NCBI RefSeq assembly: GCF_026262505.1
Contig: NC_067208.1
Coordinates: 62,001 to 126,000, forward strand
Direction of reading: 5' to 3'
DNA length: 64,000 bases
Source: Trichomonas vaginalis G3
Taxonomy: Eukaryota > Parabasalia > Trichomonadida > Trichomonadidae
Shown here piece after piece: positions 40,400 through 49,205 of the stretch. The notes beneath the pieces are model-generated. The model did not search any database, was not told the origin of the DNA, and saw only the letters and a program-made list of their open reading frames with translations. A program made the translations under genes and the position numbers. Within the stretch, counting starts at the first letter, position 1, and each line of letters starts with the position of its first letter.

Positions 40400-41692
40400 A
40401 TGTATCGGAAGTTGTCTAAGTTAGAACACTCGGAAATAAAACAACTTCTTACAGAAGCTAATATAGATGTTGCAAAGCATTACACAACAAACAAAAAGGC
40501 ACTCGCTGACATCCTCAATGACTATAATGGTGAAATAACTTATGATAGAATTCATGAGTTCATAAAGCCGCAACGCGGCGAGGACGAAGTCCATGCAAGA
40601 GCATTTCCTTTAAATGACGTTGCTATTGACTTATATCATAGACGTTCAATACCTCATGAAGTAAGAAGAGAAATGTTTGACATAACAAATGCAAACGTTG
40701 GTCATACTCGTAAAGCTCTTTCACATGACGTTCGTCAAGAGATGTTTGACATAACAAATGCAAACGTTGGTGAAACAAGAAGAGCTGTACCACATGAAGT
40801 AAGAAGAGAAATGTTTGACATAACAAATGCAAACGTTGGTGAAACACGAAGAAGAGAGATGACACACTGAAACAACAGAGAAGAGAGATGTTTAAAAGTG
40901 CTATAGAACAAGTTCGCAAAGCTAATAATGTCATTCGTTCCATTGACGACAAACCAAAAGAAGGTGAGAGATGGTTTAAAGAAAGATGAAAGAATAGGAA
41001 AGGAAATGTGAAGTCAGGCAATAGCTCATTGACTTTAACATCGAAGCTTTAGATGAACCAAACAGAGACTACTTACACAAACATTTCGGTAAGGTTTTCA
41101 TGAGACTCTTAGAGAAAATTAAAATAAACTCCCAACAGAGATGGATGGTATGTTTAAACTTGGTGGAAAGTATGAATGTTCTACGTAAACCTCAATAATA
41201 TTGGAACATTACTACATCAGCTCTTGAAGGAGAACTTTATATCAGAGATAAAGCCAAATGCTGCAGGTATTGTTGAAATTGCACTATGACTTCTTCTTGA
41301 CAAACATAAAGAATCTTACGAAATAAAGATGTATGATTTAACAGAATATGAAGGCTTAACGATGTCAGATGTAAAGAAAGGCAAACCAAAAAAGAGACCA
41401 TATATAGAGATGAAAGCACACTGACAAATGACCAGAAAGCCATTTTGGAAGCTCTTAAGCAAAACAGGAAACCAGCACTTATAGAAAGCTTTTGGAAAGA
41501 TAATGGTGAAAAGAAGTTTTATAAGAAGAGAAGCGGTCAGTTCTGGAAGTATCTTTGCACATTACCTATAAATCTTGAACGCTACCAAATCTTCAATGAA
41601 CTGAACAAAAGAACTGCAACACTTATGACAGAAGAAACTGCTTCGTTTATGCTTGCATTCAGGCTGGAGTAAATGAAGAAACTATTGACCAC
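40400..41692 (+). pseudogene. Region upstream of polymerase B, SAP-like and repeat-containing
   Basis: It opens with a SAP-like helical segment (LSKLEHSEIKQLLTEANIDV), then three copies of a 26-residue repeat with REMFDITNANVGETRR. In Polintons the polymerase has a long N-terminal extension thought to act in protein priming, and this may be part of that locus. An in-frame GC hairpin insert lies at 40567-40596. The stretch looks broken with several breaks. Confidence 0.5.
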
Positions 41693-44317
41693 ATGAGAGA
41701 AGTCATTCGTGTTAGAGACTTTCCTCAAAGTAAAGTACAAGAAATTTCTGACGCAACAGGTATAGCATTTAATGTTACCATTGGTTACTTCAATGACTCA
41801 AGACATAATGAAATAAAGAGATACATACCAAAAGAATGTGAAACTGTTCGAACTATTGACTTACTTCTTGTTGAAGACCACTACATGCTAAATGAAAGAC
41901 TTCCAATGACAACATATTTCATTCGAAACTATATAGAAATCTTGAAGGAGTGTGGTGGAATGAACATTGAAAAACAGATGAAAATATATACAAAGAGAGA
42001 AGATAAATATGTAGTTCGCATGGATAGAACTACACCGCTATGGGATGTTATGAAAACATTGTGGGAGTGCAAATATTTTGAACCTATTTCTTATGGAGAA
42101 CTTTTCACATATACGACTGACTTATATAAACAGAACCTTGCACCATTTAAAGATTTGACATATGCTCCAAAGTATTGTGTACAACTGAAGAAGAAAGCAG
42201 AGTCAAAAGAAGTAAATAAAGCTAAATGTAAGTTCATACCTGAGCACGTTTTCTTTGCTGACTTTGAGTGTAGTACGGATGGCTTTCATAAAGCTTTTAA
42301 CATCTGTTATGACAGTGAAGATGGTTCAGTTAGTGAAAGTATTTGGGGTCAAAACTGTGCAACAGAATTTTTGGAAAGACTTCCTGACAAGAGTTTAATA
42401 TATTTCCATAACCTCAGTTATGACATAAACTTCATCTTAAGACACATGACAGAAGTGAAAGGAACTCCCATCATTAAAGGTTCACGAACAATGCAAATAA
42501 CTGGTTTATATAAAGGAAGGGCAATTATTATAAAAGACTCTTACAGTGTTATAAATAAGAAGCTTAAACTATTTCCTGCTATGTTTAACTTACAAACAGG
42601 ACCGAAAGAAGTATTTCCATATAACTACTACAGCAGTGTTTTGTTAGCAAATGACAACAGAACTGGTGTCATTTCTGAAGCATGTAAGTTTATCCATGAT
42701 GCAGATACATTTATGAAGAACATAGATTCCATCAAAGGTTGCAGAATAGATGAAAACCACTTCGACTTAGAAAAATATAGCACGTTTTACTGCAAACAAG
42801 ATGTAAGAATTTTAAGAGAAGGTTTTGTAAAGTTCCGCAATGACTTATTGAAAGAGTTTGATTTAAACGTTTATGACTACGTTAGTATTTGTTCTATTGC
42901 TAACAAATTGTTTGAGAACAGAGTATACTTCCCGAATGGAAATCTTTATGACCTCTCAAATAAACCAAGAGAATTTATTTCGAGATGCATTCAAGGTGGA
43001 AGATGTATGTTGTCAGATAACATGAAACAAAAGAGCAAAAAGAAACTCATTGCTGACTTCGACACTGTTTCATTATATCCTTCAGCTATAGCAAGACTTT
43101 ATACTTTAGAAGGTATTCCAAAAGTATTGAAGGAAGAAATGTTAAGCACAGAGTATCTCATGAGACATTTATTCGATGACGACCAAAAGGAACCCATTGG
43201 TGAAAAGTTTATGTCTGGCTTCTTTGTTCTCATTAAGATAACAGAGATTGGTATACCCAGACACTTTCATTTAATAGTTTGCGACCCTGAACTAAATCCA
43301 GAACTTAACGTTCCAAGAAGTTCAAACACTTGCTGTCTCATGTATGTTGACCATATAACATTACAAGACCTCATAAAATATCAAGGTGTCAAATGTGAAG
43401 TGTTGCAAGGATACTATTACGATGGAAACAGAGATATGAGAATAAGAGATGAAGTAAAGAAGTTGTTTGAGTTAAGGTTAAAGTATAAGAAAGAAGAAAA
43501 CCCCTTACAAGAAATTATAAAACTCATTCTGAACAGCATTTATGGCAAAACTATTCTATCTCCTATTGAGTCAAAAATAACCATAGTAGATGACAAAGAT
43601 GCTATAAGATATGCTATAAGAAATTACAACCATATAGTGAAGTTCGAAGGTTTGGATGGTTCAGATAAAACTATTTTCAAGCTAACGAAAAGCATTTGCA
43701 GACACTTTAACTTCTGTCCACTTGGTGTTAATATTCTGTCTATGTCAAAACGTATTATGAATGAAGTATTCTGTACTGCAGAGGACATGGGACTTCAAAT
43801 CTTTTACCAGGATACCGACAGTATGCACTTATATAATGAAGACATCCCAAAGCTTGCAGCAGAGTTTAAGAAGAGATATGGTCGCGAACTTATAGGAAAG
43901 AACCTTGGTCAATTTCATAGCGACTTTGCAGAAATAACACCTGGAAAACAAAGTTTAGCTTATAAAAGTATTTTCTGTGGAAAGAAGACCTACATAGACT
44001 TACTCACTAACGATTTAAATGAAGTTGCATTTCACTGCAGAATGAAAGGCGTGAAGCAAGATGTTATTGCTTTAACCGCTAATGAAATGTTTCCTGAAGC
44101 TATACAATGCTATTACAATGAAGATAAGAACATTCACATACCTGTTGGAACATATGACAAAGACTCTGAGTTCAGTTTAATGAAACTTTACAAAGCACTT
44201 CATGATGGTCAAGAGATTGCATTCGACTTATGTAAGTCATGTCAACCTTGCTTTGCTGAAAAGTTCAACTTTTCAATAACGACTAAAACAAGCTTTATTC
44301 GTAAGTTGAAGTTCTGA
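41693..44317 (+). CDS. Protein-primed DNA polymerase B (pPolB)
   Basis: 874 residues. Exonuclease motifs: FFADFECS near 187, YFHNLSYDINFIL near 235, YCKQDVRIL near 365. Polymerase motif A ADFDTVSLYPSAI near 452, motif B NSIYGK near 613, motif C YQDTDSMH near 704. This is the replicative enzyme of Mavericks, related to adenovirus and phi29 polymerases, which use a terminal protein as primer. The catalytic frame looks whole. Confidence 0.93.
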   Translation: MREVIRVRDFPQSKVQEISDATGIAFNVTIGYFNDSRHNEIKRYIPKECETVRTIDLLLVEDHYMLNERLPMTTYFIRNYIEILKECGGMNIEKQMKIYTKREDKYVVRMDRTTPLWDVMKTLWECKYFEPISYGELFTYTTDLYKQNLAPFKDLTYAPKYCVQLKKKAESKEVNKAKCKFIPEHVFFADFECSTDGFHKAFNICYDSEDGSVSESIWGQNCATEFLERLPDKSLIYFHNLSYDINFILRHMTEVKGTPIIKGSRTMQITGLYKGRAIIIKDSYSVINKKLKLFPAMFNLQTGPKEVFPYNYYSSVLLANDNRTGVISEACKFIHDADTFMKNIDSIKGCRIDENHFDLEKYSTFYCKQDVRILREGFVKFRNDLLKEFDLNVYDYVSICSIANKLFENRVYFPNGNLYDLSNKPREFISRCIQGGRCMLSDNMKQKSKKKLIADFDTVSLYPSAIARLYTLEGIPKVLKEEMLSTEYLMRHLFDDDQKEPIGEKFMSGFFVLIKITEIGIPRHFHLIVCDPELNPELNVPRSSNTCCLMYVDHITLQDLIKYQGVKCEVLQGYYYDGNRDMRIRDEVKKLFELRLKYKKEENPLQEIIKLILNSIYGKTILSPIESKITIVDDKDAIRYAIRNYNHIVKFEGLDGSDKTIFKLTKSICRHFNFCPLGVNILSMSKRIMNEVFCTAEDMGLQIFYQDTDSMHLYNEDIPKLAAEFKKRYGRELIGKNLGQFHSDFAEITPGKQSLAYKSIFCGKKTYIDLLTNDLNEVAFHCRMKGVKQDVIALTANEMFPEAIQCYYNEDKNIHIPVGTYDKDSEFSLMKLYKALHDGQEIAFDLCKSCQPCFAEKFNFSITTKTSFIRKLKF

Positions 44318-44377
44318 GGTCATTTATTTTTGTCAGCAATGAGGTCATTCGTGATAAAAATAAAGCTAGCGTAGATT

Positions 44378-45235
44378 TTACAATACTGCGATGGTAGAGT
44401 TTAAGAGTTGTGCTTCAATGTAGAGACAGTCCTTCCCATCTGGAGGCAAGAACACTGGACATTTATGGTCATGAGTGGAGTACATGTCTATCCAAAACTC
44501 ACGATTGAAGCCAGTTAATTTATAGTATTTAGGGTTAGGAAGTGGTGAAGTTCTTGTATGACCAATGAACTCATTTTCAACGCCTTTGGCTATATTAGAG
44601 TAAAGTATTGCTTGCTTTCTATCCCAAATGCCAGGTGTTACAATCTTTGAAAATTCATTTTTCCTCGGAAGCATTGCATCATAATTGAAAACATTCTTAA
44701 AATCATCACTTGGTTCGGAGATTTGAAATCTTATACGTAATGGATTTTCTTTCTTTTTAGCGACTTCATTGAATGGTGAGAATACAATGAATTGACAGTC
44801 ATGAGTTCCATCTTCATTTTCATTAAATTCATAATGAAAGTCTATAAGTTGTGGCTGACTACCTTCTTCTTTCAGTTGTGCAAGAAACTCACGTAAAGGC
44901 TGTAAAGTTTGTACTTCAATGTTGAACTTTTTCTCGAACATCTCATTAAATGAAATCATACATTGTTGCAATGTTGTATCGTCTTTAAAGTATTTGTATA
45001 TGTGAATGTTTTGGGCGCTTAAAGACTGTTCGTCATTTTCTATCTCGACTTGAAGTATAAAGTCAACCTTTCTGAAAGCACGTGTTATATACATAGATGT
45101 TATGCCAATGTACTTCTCTTCATTTATGTTCACAATCCAGTCTGTTGGAAACTTAAACGTTACTCTGTTCCCCTTTATTTTGACGTCAGGGTTTTCACTA
45201 CTGAACGCAACAGTTAAAGGTATTTGTCTATACAT
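44378..45235 (-). CDS. Penton-like minor capsid protein, 285 aa
   Basis: MYRQIPLTVAFSSENPDVKI start with a TTTTTATCCG leader. Beta-rich; length and position near the capsid protein fit the single jelly-roll penton protein of Polintons. GIWDRKQAILYSNIA near 200 and PPDGKDCLYIEAQLL near the C-terminus match the paralogue at 28054-28934. Expected at capsid vertices, possibly anchoring the fibre. It looks whole. Confidence 0.65.
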   Translation of the reverse strand: MYRQIPLTVAFSSENPDVKIKGNRVTFKFPTDWIVNINEEKYIGITSMYITRAFRKVDFILQVEIENDEQSLSAQNIHIYKYFKDDTTLQQCMISFNEMFEKKFNIEVQTLQPLREFLAQLKEEGSQPQLIDFHYEFNENEDGTHDCQFIVFSPFNEVAKKKENPLRIRFQISEPSDDFKNVFNYDAMLPRKNEFSKIVTPGIWDRKQAILYSNIAKGVENEFIGHTRTSPLPNPKYYKLTGFNREFWIDMYSTHDHKCPVFLPPDGKDCLYIEAQLLNSTIAVL

Positions 45236-45243
45236 TTAATTCG

Positions 45244-45251
45244 GATAAAAA
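45244..45251 (-). promoter_or_regulatory. Element-type promoter box TTTTTATC
   Basis: Eight bases before the ATG at 45235 on the minus strand. Member of the element promoter set. Confidence 0.5.
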
Positions 45252-45259
45252 TAAACCAT

Positions 45260-45514
45260 TTACTCTTTCTTTGCTTCAGCTTCTTTAGCTTTTGCTTCTT
45301 CTCTAGCTTTTTTCGCCAGCAAACGTGGGTTCTTCTGTCTTCCAGCAGCTAATGCAGCTAGTTGTTTTTCACTAAGTTTTCTCTTTGGTCTCTCTGGCTT
45401 TTGTTCTTGTTTTTGTTCCTTCAGTTCGGATAAAATTTGCTCGCGAATTTCTTTCTTCAATGCTTCAACATCTATGACACCTTGGGTCTTGTCCGTAGGG
45501 CTTGTCTGAGTCAT
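45260..45514 (-). CDS. Small Lys/Glu-rich protein, 84 aa
   Basis: MTQTSPTDKTQGVIDVEALK start; about residues 40-84 are dense in Lys, Arg, Ala and Glu (RPKRKLSEKQLAALAAGRQK). A nucleic-acid-binding or core-type protein is plausible by composition only. A TTTTTTATCTGCAG leader precedes the ATG. It looks whole. Confidence 0.55.
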   Translation of the reverse strand: MTQTSPTDKTQGVIDVEALKKEIREQILSELKEQKQEQKPERPKRKLSEKQLAALAAGRQKNPRLLAKKAREEAKAKEAEAKKE

Positions 45515-45559
45515 TTGACTGCAGATAAAAAACTAAATTAAAACTTTAACCGATGTAAA

Positions 45560-45994
45560 ATGAGCTTGTCAAAATCAGAGCGAGAGTCTATTATATTAAA
45601 TGACGCAAGAGGAATACAACATCCTTTCTATTACGTAAGTCAGAGTAAAGATGGTAAAATATACGTAAGAAAAAGAAAGGTACCATTAGCGAATGCAGAG
45701 AGCGACAACATTAAGGTGCATGGCAAGGGTGAAGTCCACGAAGCCCATATAAAACCTTCTGTTCAAACTGAAAAGTCAATAGAACCAGAAGAAAAGAAGC
45801 CAGATGTACTTTCAATAACGAACCAAGAGCTTATTGCAAAGTTCGTGAATTTCATTGAAAAACAAACCGAGTCAAAGAACCCTGACCCGCCAGTGAAAGA
45901 AGTTGAGACAAAAGAGAATGTACAGTTCATTGAAAATGTCAAGAAACAACTTCCACCACGAATACCAAGAAGAAGAGTGAGAATAATGAAGTAA
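45560..45994 (+). CDS. Element protein, 144 aa, basic tail
   Basis: MSLSKSERESIILNDARGIQ start; the first 50 residues (YYVSQSKDGKIYVRKRKVPL) resemble the small protein at 48100-48336 (MKDGRVQFRKIKQPL). An in-frame hairpin insert near 45716-45745 encodes KVHGKGEVHE. C-terminus PRIPRRRVRIMK. It directly precedes the capsid gene. It looks whole. Confidence 0.6.
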   Translation: MSLSKSERESIILNDARGIQHPFYYVSQSKDGKIYVRKRKVPLANAESDNIKVHGKGEVHEAHIKPSVQTEKSIEPEEKKPDVLSITNQELIAKFVNFIEKQTESKNPDPPVKEVETKENVQFIENVKKQLPPRIPRRRVRIMK

Positions 45995-46001
45995 ATAGAT
46001 A

Positions 46002-46010
46002 TTTTTATCT
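46002..46010 (+). promoter_or_regulatory. Element-type promoter box TTTTTATCT
   Basis: 11 bases before the start codon of the capsid protein at 46022. Confidence 0.5.
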
Positions 46011-46021
46011 GAAGTAAATAC

Positions 46022-47596
46022 ATGCAGAACGAACAGCTAAACGAATTTACTCCAGCAGAGCATATTCATCAGATTCGCTCATATTTCGATATCATAGACA
46101 ATGCAGTTCAAATTGGTGACACTAATAGAAAATATTCTGACGCAAAGATTCCATCACAACCTGGAACTGCTAAAGATAACACATGGGTAACATTCAATCT
46201 CTCACCTCCTGGTGAAAATATGTTGGACCTTTACAATACATTCATTACGTATAAAATGGAAGGTCAATTTATTGCAGATAAAGAAATTGGTTCAGGTTCC
46301 AATAAAACAAACCCACCAGGATTTTGGATTGGTTTCGATGACGCTTTCTATGCAGTTGCTGGATATCAAATCCTTGCAAATGGTCGTATCGTATATTCTC
46401 AAGACAACGCAAGAGAAGAAGCATATATAACTTCAAACTCACAAACTACCGAACAAATAAAGAAAGTAGATGTTTTCTCAAAGACTCGACATGAAGATGT
46501 ATGGAGTCATTCGGGAACATGCAGAACAGGACAAATTGTTAGTGGTCCAATTACAGCAGGAAAATCATTTGATTTTAAGCTTCGTTTAAGAATTCCTGTT
46601 AGAAGATTCCTTCCATTAGAAGCTATTCGATTTATTCCAGCTTTTGCAGGAAACATTCAGCTTAAAGTAAAGTTCAGTAGCGACGCCTTACAATGCACAT
46701 CTATATCTGTAAATGATATCATTGCTTTCAATCCAACTCTTAAAGTTGCATTTGCTTCAGATTCAAATCCACCGACAAATAAATTTGTTCCATGGAATGA
46801 ACCATTCACTATGATAACGAAGGCAATAGAAGCTAGTGGAACAGTTACTATTACAACTGTAACCCAGCAACTATTTCGAACAAAGATGGATTTTAATGAA
46901 TGTTTCATTCATCCAAAGTCATTCTCTTTAGACCCTAACATTTATACAGAACTTGTAGAACATTATACAAACGAGGCTTTATGTTTTCCTGTTAAAGTTA
47001 TGGATTGGATTCCTATGGACGGTTCATTCTCAAAGAATACAGATAGTTCAAGTGCAACATTTACAGCAGCTTATACGCCTATTAATGTTAAAAGTATTTG
47101 GGCACTATTTAGAAAGAAAGACAACTATTATGTTAATTTTGAGAACCCTAAGTTTAAATATCTTCAGCTTTCCATGGGAGCTTATGGAAATATGCCTGCA
47201 GAACCTGAAAAATCATATGGACCTGTATTTTATGAAATGGTTGCGAACGCTTGCAATACAAACAATGATATGATAGGATTTAATGAAGATGTTATGAGGT
47301 CATTGGTGGATGATGGTAGTGTGGAACATAAATGGGATAGCTATGACAACACACATTTCTTATGTGGTTTTCCAACAGAAGTGGACTTTTGCTTCCAGCA
47401 AGGTCAAACATCTACTGCTCCAATAACATACAAATTGTCTGTTAAAGGACCTATTGAACTAGCAACTGAAAATGTACCAAAGCCACTTATTGGATTTATG
47501 AGGGATTGTTGCTTTGCAATACAGGTGCGTGCTAATGGAATCCCAATAATAAGATTAGATGACTATAACTTAGCTACGGACGATAGTGAGGAATAA
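46022..47596 (+). CDS. Major capsid protein (double jelly-roll type), 524 aa
   Basis: MQNEQLNEFTPAEHIHQIRS start. Beta-rich throughout, with FDFKLRLRIPVRRFLPLEAI near 185-200 followed by GNIQLKVKF, a pattern seen between the two jelly rolls of Polinton-type capsid proteins. Length fits the family. It lies in a cluster with penton-like and small virion genes. It would build the icosahedral shell. It looks whole, which supports a capacity for virion formation in the lineage. Confidence 0.75.
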   Translation: MQNEQLNEFTPAEHIHQIRSYFDIIDNAVQIGDTNRKYSDAKIPSQPGTAKDNTWVTFNLSPPGENMLDLYNTFITYKMEGQFIADKEIGSGSNKTNPPGFWIGFDDAFYAVAGYQILANGRIVYSQDNAREEAYITSNSQTTEQIKKVDVFSKTRHEDVWSHSGTCRTGQIVSGPITAGKSFDFKLRLRIPVRRFLPLEAIRFIPAFAGNIQLKVKFSSDALQCTSISVNDIIAFNPTLKVAFASDSNPPTNKFVPWNEPFTMITKAIEASGTVTITTVTQQLFRTKMDFNECFIHPKSFSLDPNIYTELVEHYTNEALCFPVKVMDWIPMDGSFSKNTDSSSATFTAAYTPINVKSIWALFRKKDNYYVNFENPKFKYLQLSMGAYGNMPAEPEKSYGPVFYEMVANACNTNNDMIGFNEDVMRSLVDDGSVEHKWDSYDNTHFLCGFPTEVDFCFQQGQTSTAPITYKLSVKGPIELATENVPKPLIGFMRDCCFAIQVRANGIPIIRLDDYNLATDDSEE

Positions 47597-47626
47597 AGGA
47601 TGAACGTTTATTTTTAAAGCTTATAA

Positions 47627-48052
47627 ATGAGTTCTTCATCAAGCTCTCGTGAACCTTCACCATCTATGAAACAAACTTTACCAAACGATTATGGAGCACC
47701 TATTGAATATTTCTTACGAGCTGCACAATGGCAAAGAGCAGTTTCACCAAGGTTAGGTGTTCCACCAGCTCCTGTCAAAAATAGCATTTGGTCAAGTCCT
47801 TATATAAGATATGGTCTCCCACTAGGTTTGCTAGCTACAGCAGGAGCAGTTATGATGTTGAAAAGAAATAAAGCAAATGTTGTAAATAATACTGAAGTAG
47901 CTGAAGTTAAACAAACTCCAACACCTTCAATGACTCCTGAACCTATGGAAGTACAAACTCCTGTTCAAAAGTCAACTCCTAAACCGACTCCAACATTTAA
48001 ACCAGAACCTACTCCTCAAATAAATCGTAAAACTCCTGCGTTTCCTTACTGA
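47627..48052 (+). CDS. Single-TM virion-type protein, 141 aa
   Basis: Ser-rich N-terminus (1-15), TM helix at about 65-85 (YGLPLGLLATAGAVMMLKRN), then a Pro/Thr-rich tail of PTP and KPTP units. Such small membrane proteins accompany the capsid gene in many Polintons. It begins 30 bases after the capsid stop. It looks whole. Confidence 0.6.
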   Translation: MSSSSSSREPSPSMKQTLPNDYGAPIEYFLRAAQWQRAVSPRLGVPPAPVKNSIWSSPYIRYGLPLGLLATAGAVMMLKRNKANVVNNTEVAEVKQTPTPSMTPEPMEVQTPVQKSTPKPTPTFKPEPTPQINRKTPAFPY

Positions 48053-48099
48053 AAAATAACGTTATTTTTATTTTATTTGAACATTTTTATTTGATTGAA

Positions 48100-48336
48100 A
48101 TGACGACTAAAGTCACTGAAGCAATGAAACAAAAGTTTTTGGTAGAATACATTAAATCAGGAATTATTCCAGAAGGTTTTTACGTTCATACTATGAAGGA
48201 TGGTAGAGTTCAGTTTAGAAAGATAAAGCAACCATTAGATAAAGAAGGAATTTTGAGAAAGATTAAACTTCATGAGGACAACATTGCTAAACTTAGGAAG
48301 AAGTTAGAAGAGTTGGAGAAAAGAAGAGAGTTATAA
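48100..48336 (+). CDS. Small coiled-coil protein, 78 aa
   Basis: I use the ATG at 48100 (MTTKVTEAMKQKFLVEYIKS). KDGRVQFRKIKQPLDKEGIL in the middle, then a coiled-coil C-terminus (IAKLRKKLEELEKRREL). Its last codons lie inside the subterminal inverted repeat, so the 3' end was replaced by that repeat or shares it. It looks whole. Confidence 0.55.
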   Translation: MTTKVTEAMKQKFLVEYIKSGIIPEGFYVHTMKDGRVQFRKIKQPLDKEGILRKIKLHEDNIAKLRKKLEELEKRREL

Positions 48337-48500
48337 AGCAATGAATTCAACAGGTTAGAAATGAGGTTAGAAAACGTGTTAGATCTAACATTCTAACATA
48401 AACATTATTTTTGTGCTATGTTTTCATACGTGTGAGGGTGGTGATATCATTAATTTTAAGTTTATTTTTTATTTTTACTGAAAATTTTTATTTGGATGTA
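48325..48500. repeat. Subterminal inverted repeat, right copy
   Basis: Reverse complement of 27184-27345 with small differences: the tail AGAGTTATAAAGCAATG, the GTTAG palindrome block, then the leader ending in TTTTTATTTGGATGTAA before an ATG. Only 13 codons follow before a stop. Confidence 0.75.
48377..48390. promoter_or_regulatory. Perfect palindrome TGTTAGATCTAACA
   Basis: Part of a block of two direct GGTTAGAAA-type units and inverted CTAAC units, between convergent genes. Same family as 27281-27296, 36254-36267 and 37365-37378. Confidence 0.7.
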
Positions 48501-48526
48501 AATGACAGAACAAAAATATAACATTT

Positions 48527-48961
48527 CTACTCAGCAGGAATGAGACCCTTACTGACTATGTATTCGTTTAATGCTTGATGAAAACAATGGTACATATTAT
48601 CGTATGGGTATACACAACGTCTGTTTCCATCGTCGTCGTATATGTAGAGCTCAAATCCAGTCCAACCTTCTTTTGTACAATATGTAGCTTTATTTAAGTA
48701 TGCATTTATGTAGATAAGGCAATTTTCTTCATCGCTCCAGAAATAATTTTTGTTCTTTGTTGAAATAGTTTTCGTTCCTCTGCGACCATAAGGAATGTAT
48801 GCAATGAACTTTGCGTCATAAGGGATTGTAATATATTCAGGGTTTCTTTCATCGTCAATGGGTCTGTCTTTGTTAAAATGCATGTTTCTCAATTTTACTT
48901 GAGTTTTGAATAGTTCACGGAAACGTTCTGGGAAAGAGTCATAGTAAATGTAGTCGGACAT
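48527..48961 (-). CDS. Element protein, 144 aa, unknown
   Basis: MSDYIYYDSFPERFRELFKT start; Tyr- and Asp-rich, beta-type sequence (GFELYIYDDDGNRRCVYPYD). Last gene before the right TIR, transcribed inward. No motif recognised. It looks whole. Confidence 0.6.
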   Translation of the reverse strand: MSDYIYYDSFPERFRELFKTQVKLRNMHFNKDRPIDDERNPEYITIPYDAKFIAYIPYGRRGTKTISTKNKNYFWSDEENCLIYINAYLNKATYCTKEGWTGFELYIYDDDGNRRCVYPYDNMYHCFHQALNEYIVSKGLIPAE

Positions 48962-49015
48962 GTCTTTGTAATGAAATAAAAAAATTAAAAAAAATAAAAA
49001 TAAGGTTATTTTTAT

Positions 49016-49205
49016 TTAGTGAGGACGGTAGTGAAGTCGTTAGTGAAGTCATTTATGTGTCAGATGGTTTTGTAAATATTTAAGGTTAAGTTGGTGTTAT
49101 GGTTGTGTTGTAAAATATACGTTACCAGTTTCGTAAAGTGTCAAAACCGCTAAGTGGTGTACGGAGGCGCGCAGTGCCACAGTACCCAACTTAGGGATAC
49201 TAACT
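49016..49205. repeat. Right TIR of element C
   Basis: Imperfect partner of 26665-26856 ending ATACTAACT. CTAAGT (49150-49155) pairs with ACTTAG (49189-49194) and the inner GTAC segments pair, so the tip hairpin is kept although its stem sequence differs from the left TIR by paired changes. Confidence 0.9.

Larger units (their letters stand above)
26665..49205. mobile_element. Element C: near-complete Maverick/Polinton, 22.5 kb
   Basis: Bounded by about 190-bp imperfect TIRs with AGTTAGTAT...ATACTAACT tips. It carries the family hallmarks: protein-primed polymerase B, retrovirus-type integrase, FtsK-HerA packaging ATPase, double jelly-roll-type capsid protein and penton-like proteins, plus fibre and KilA-N genes. 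The flanks ATCTTT and AATATC do not form a target duplication. Most genes look whole, with about six to eight breaks in total. Near identity with A suggests recent activity. Confidence 0.92.
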
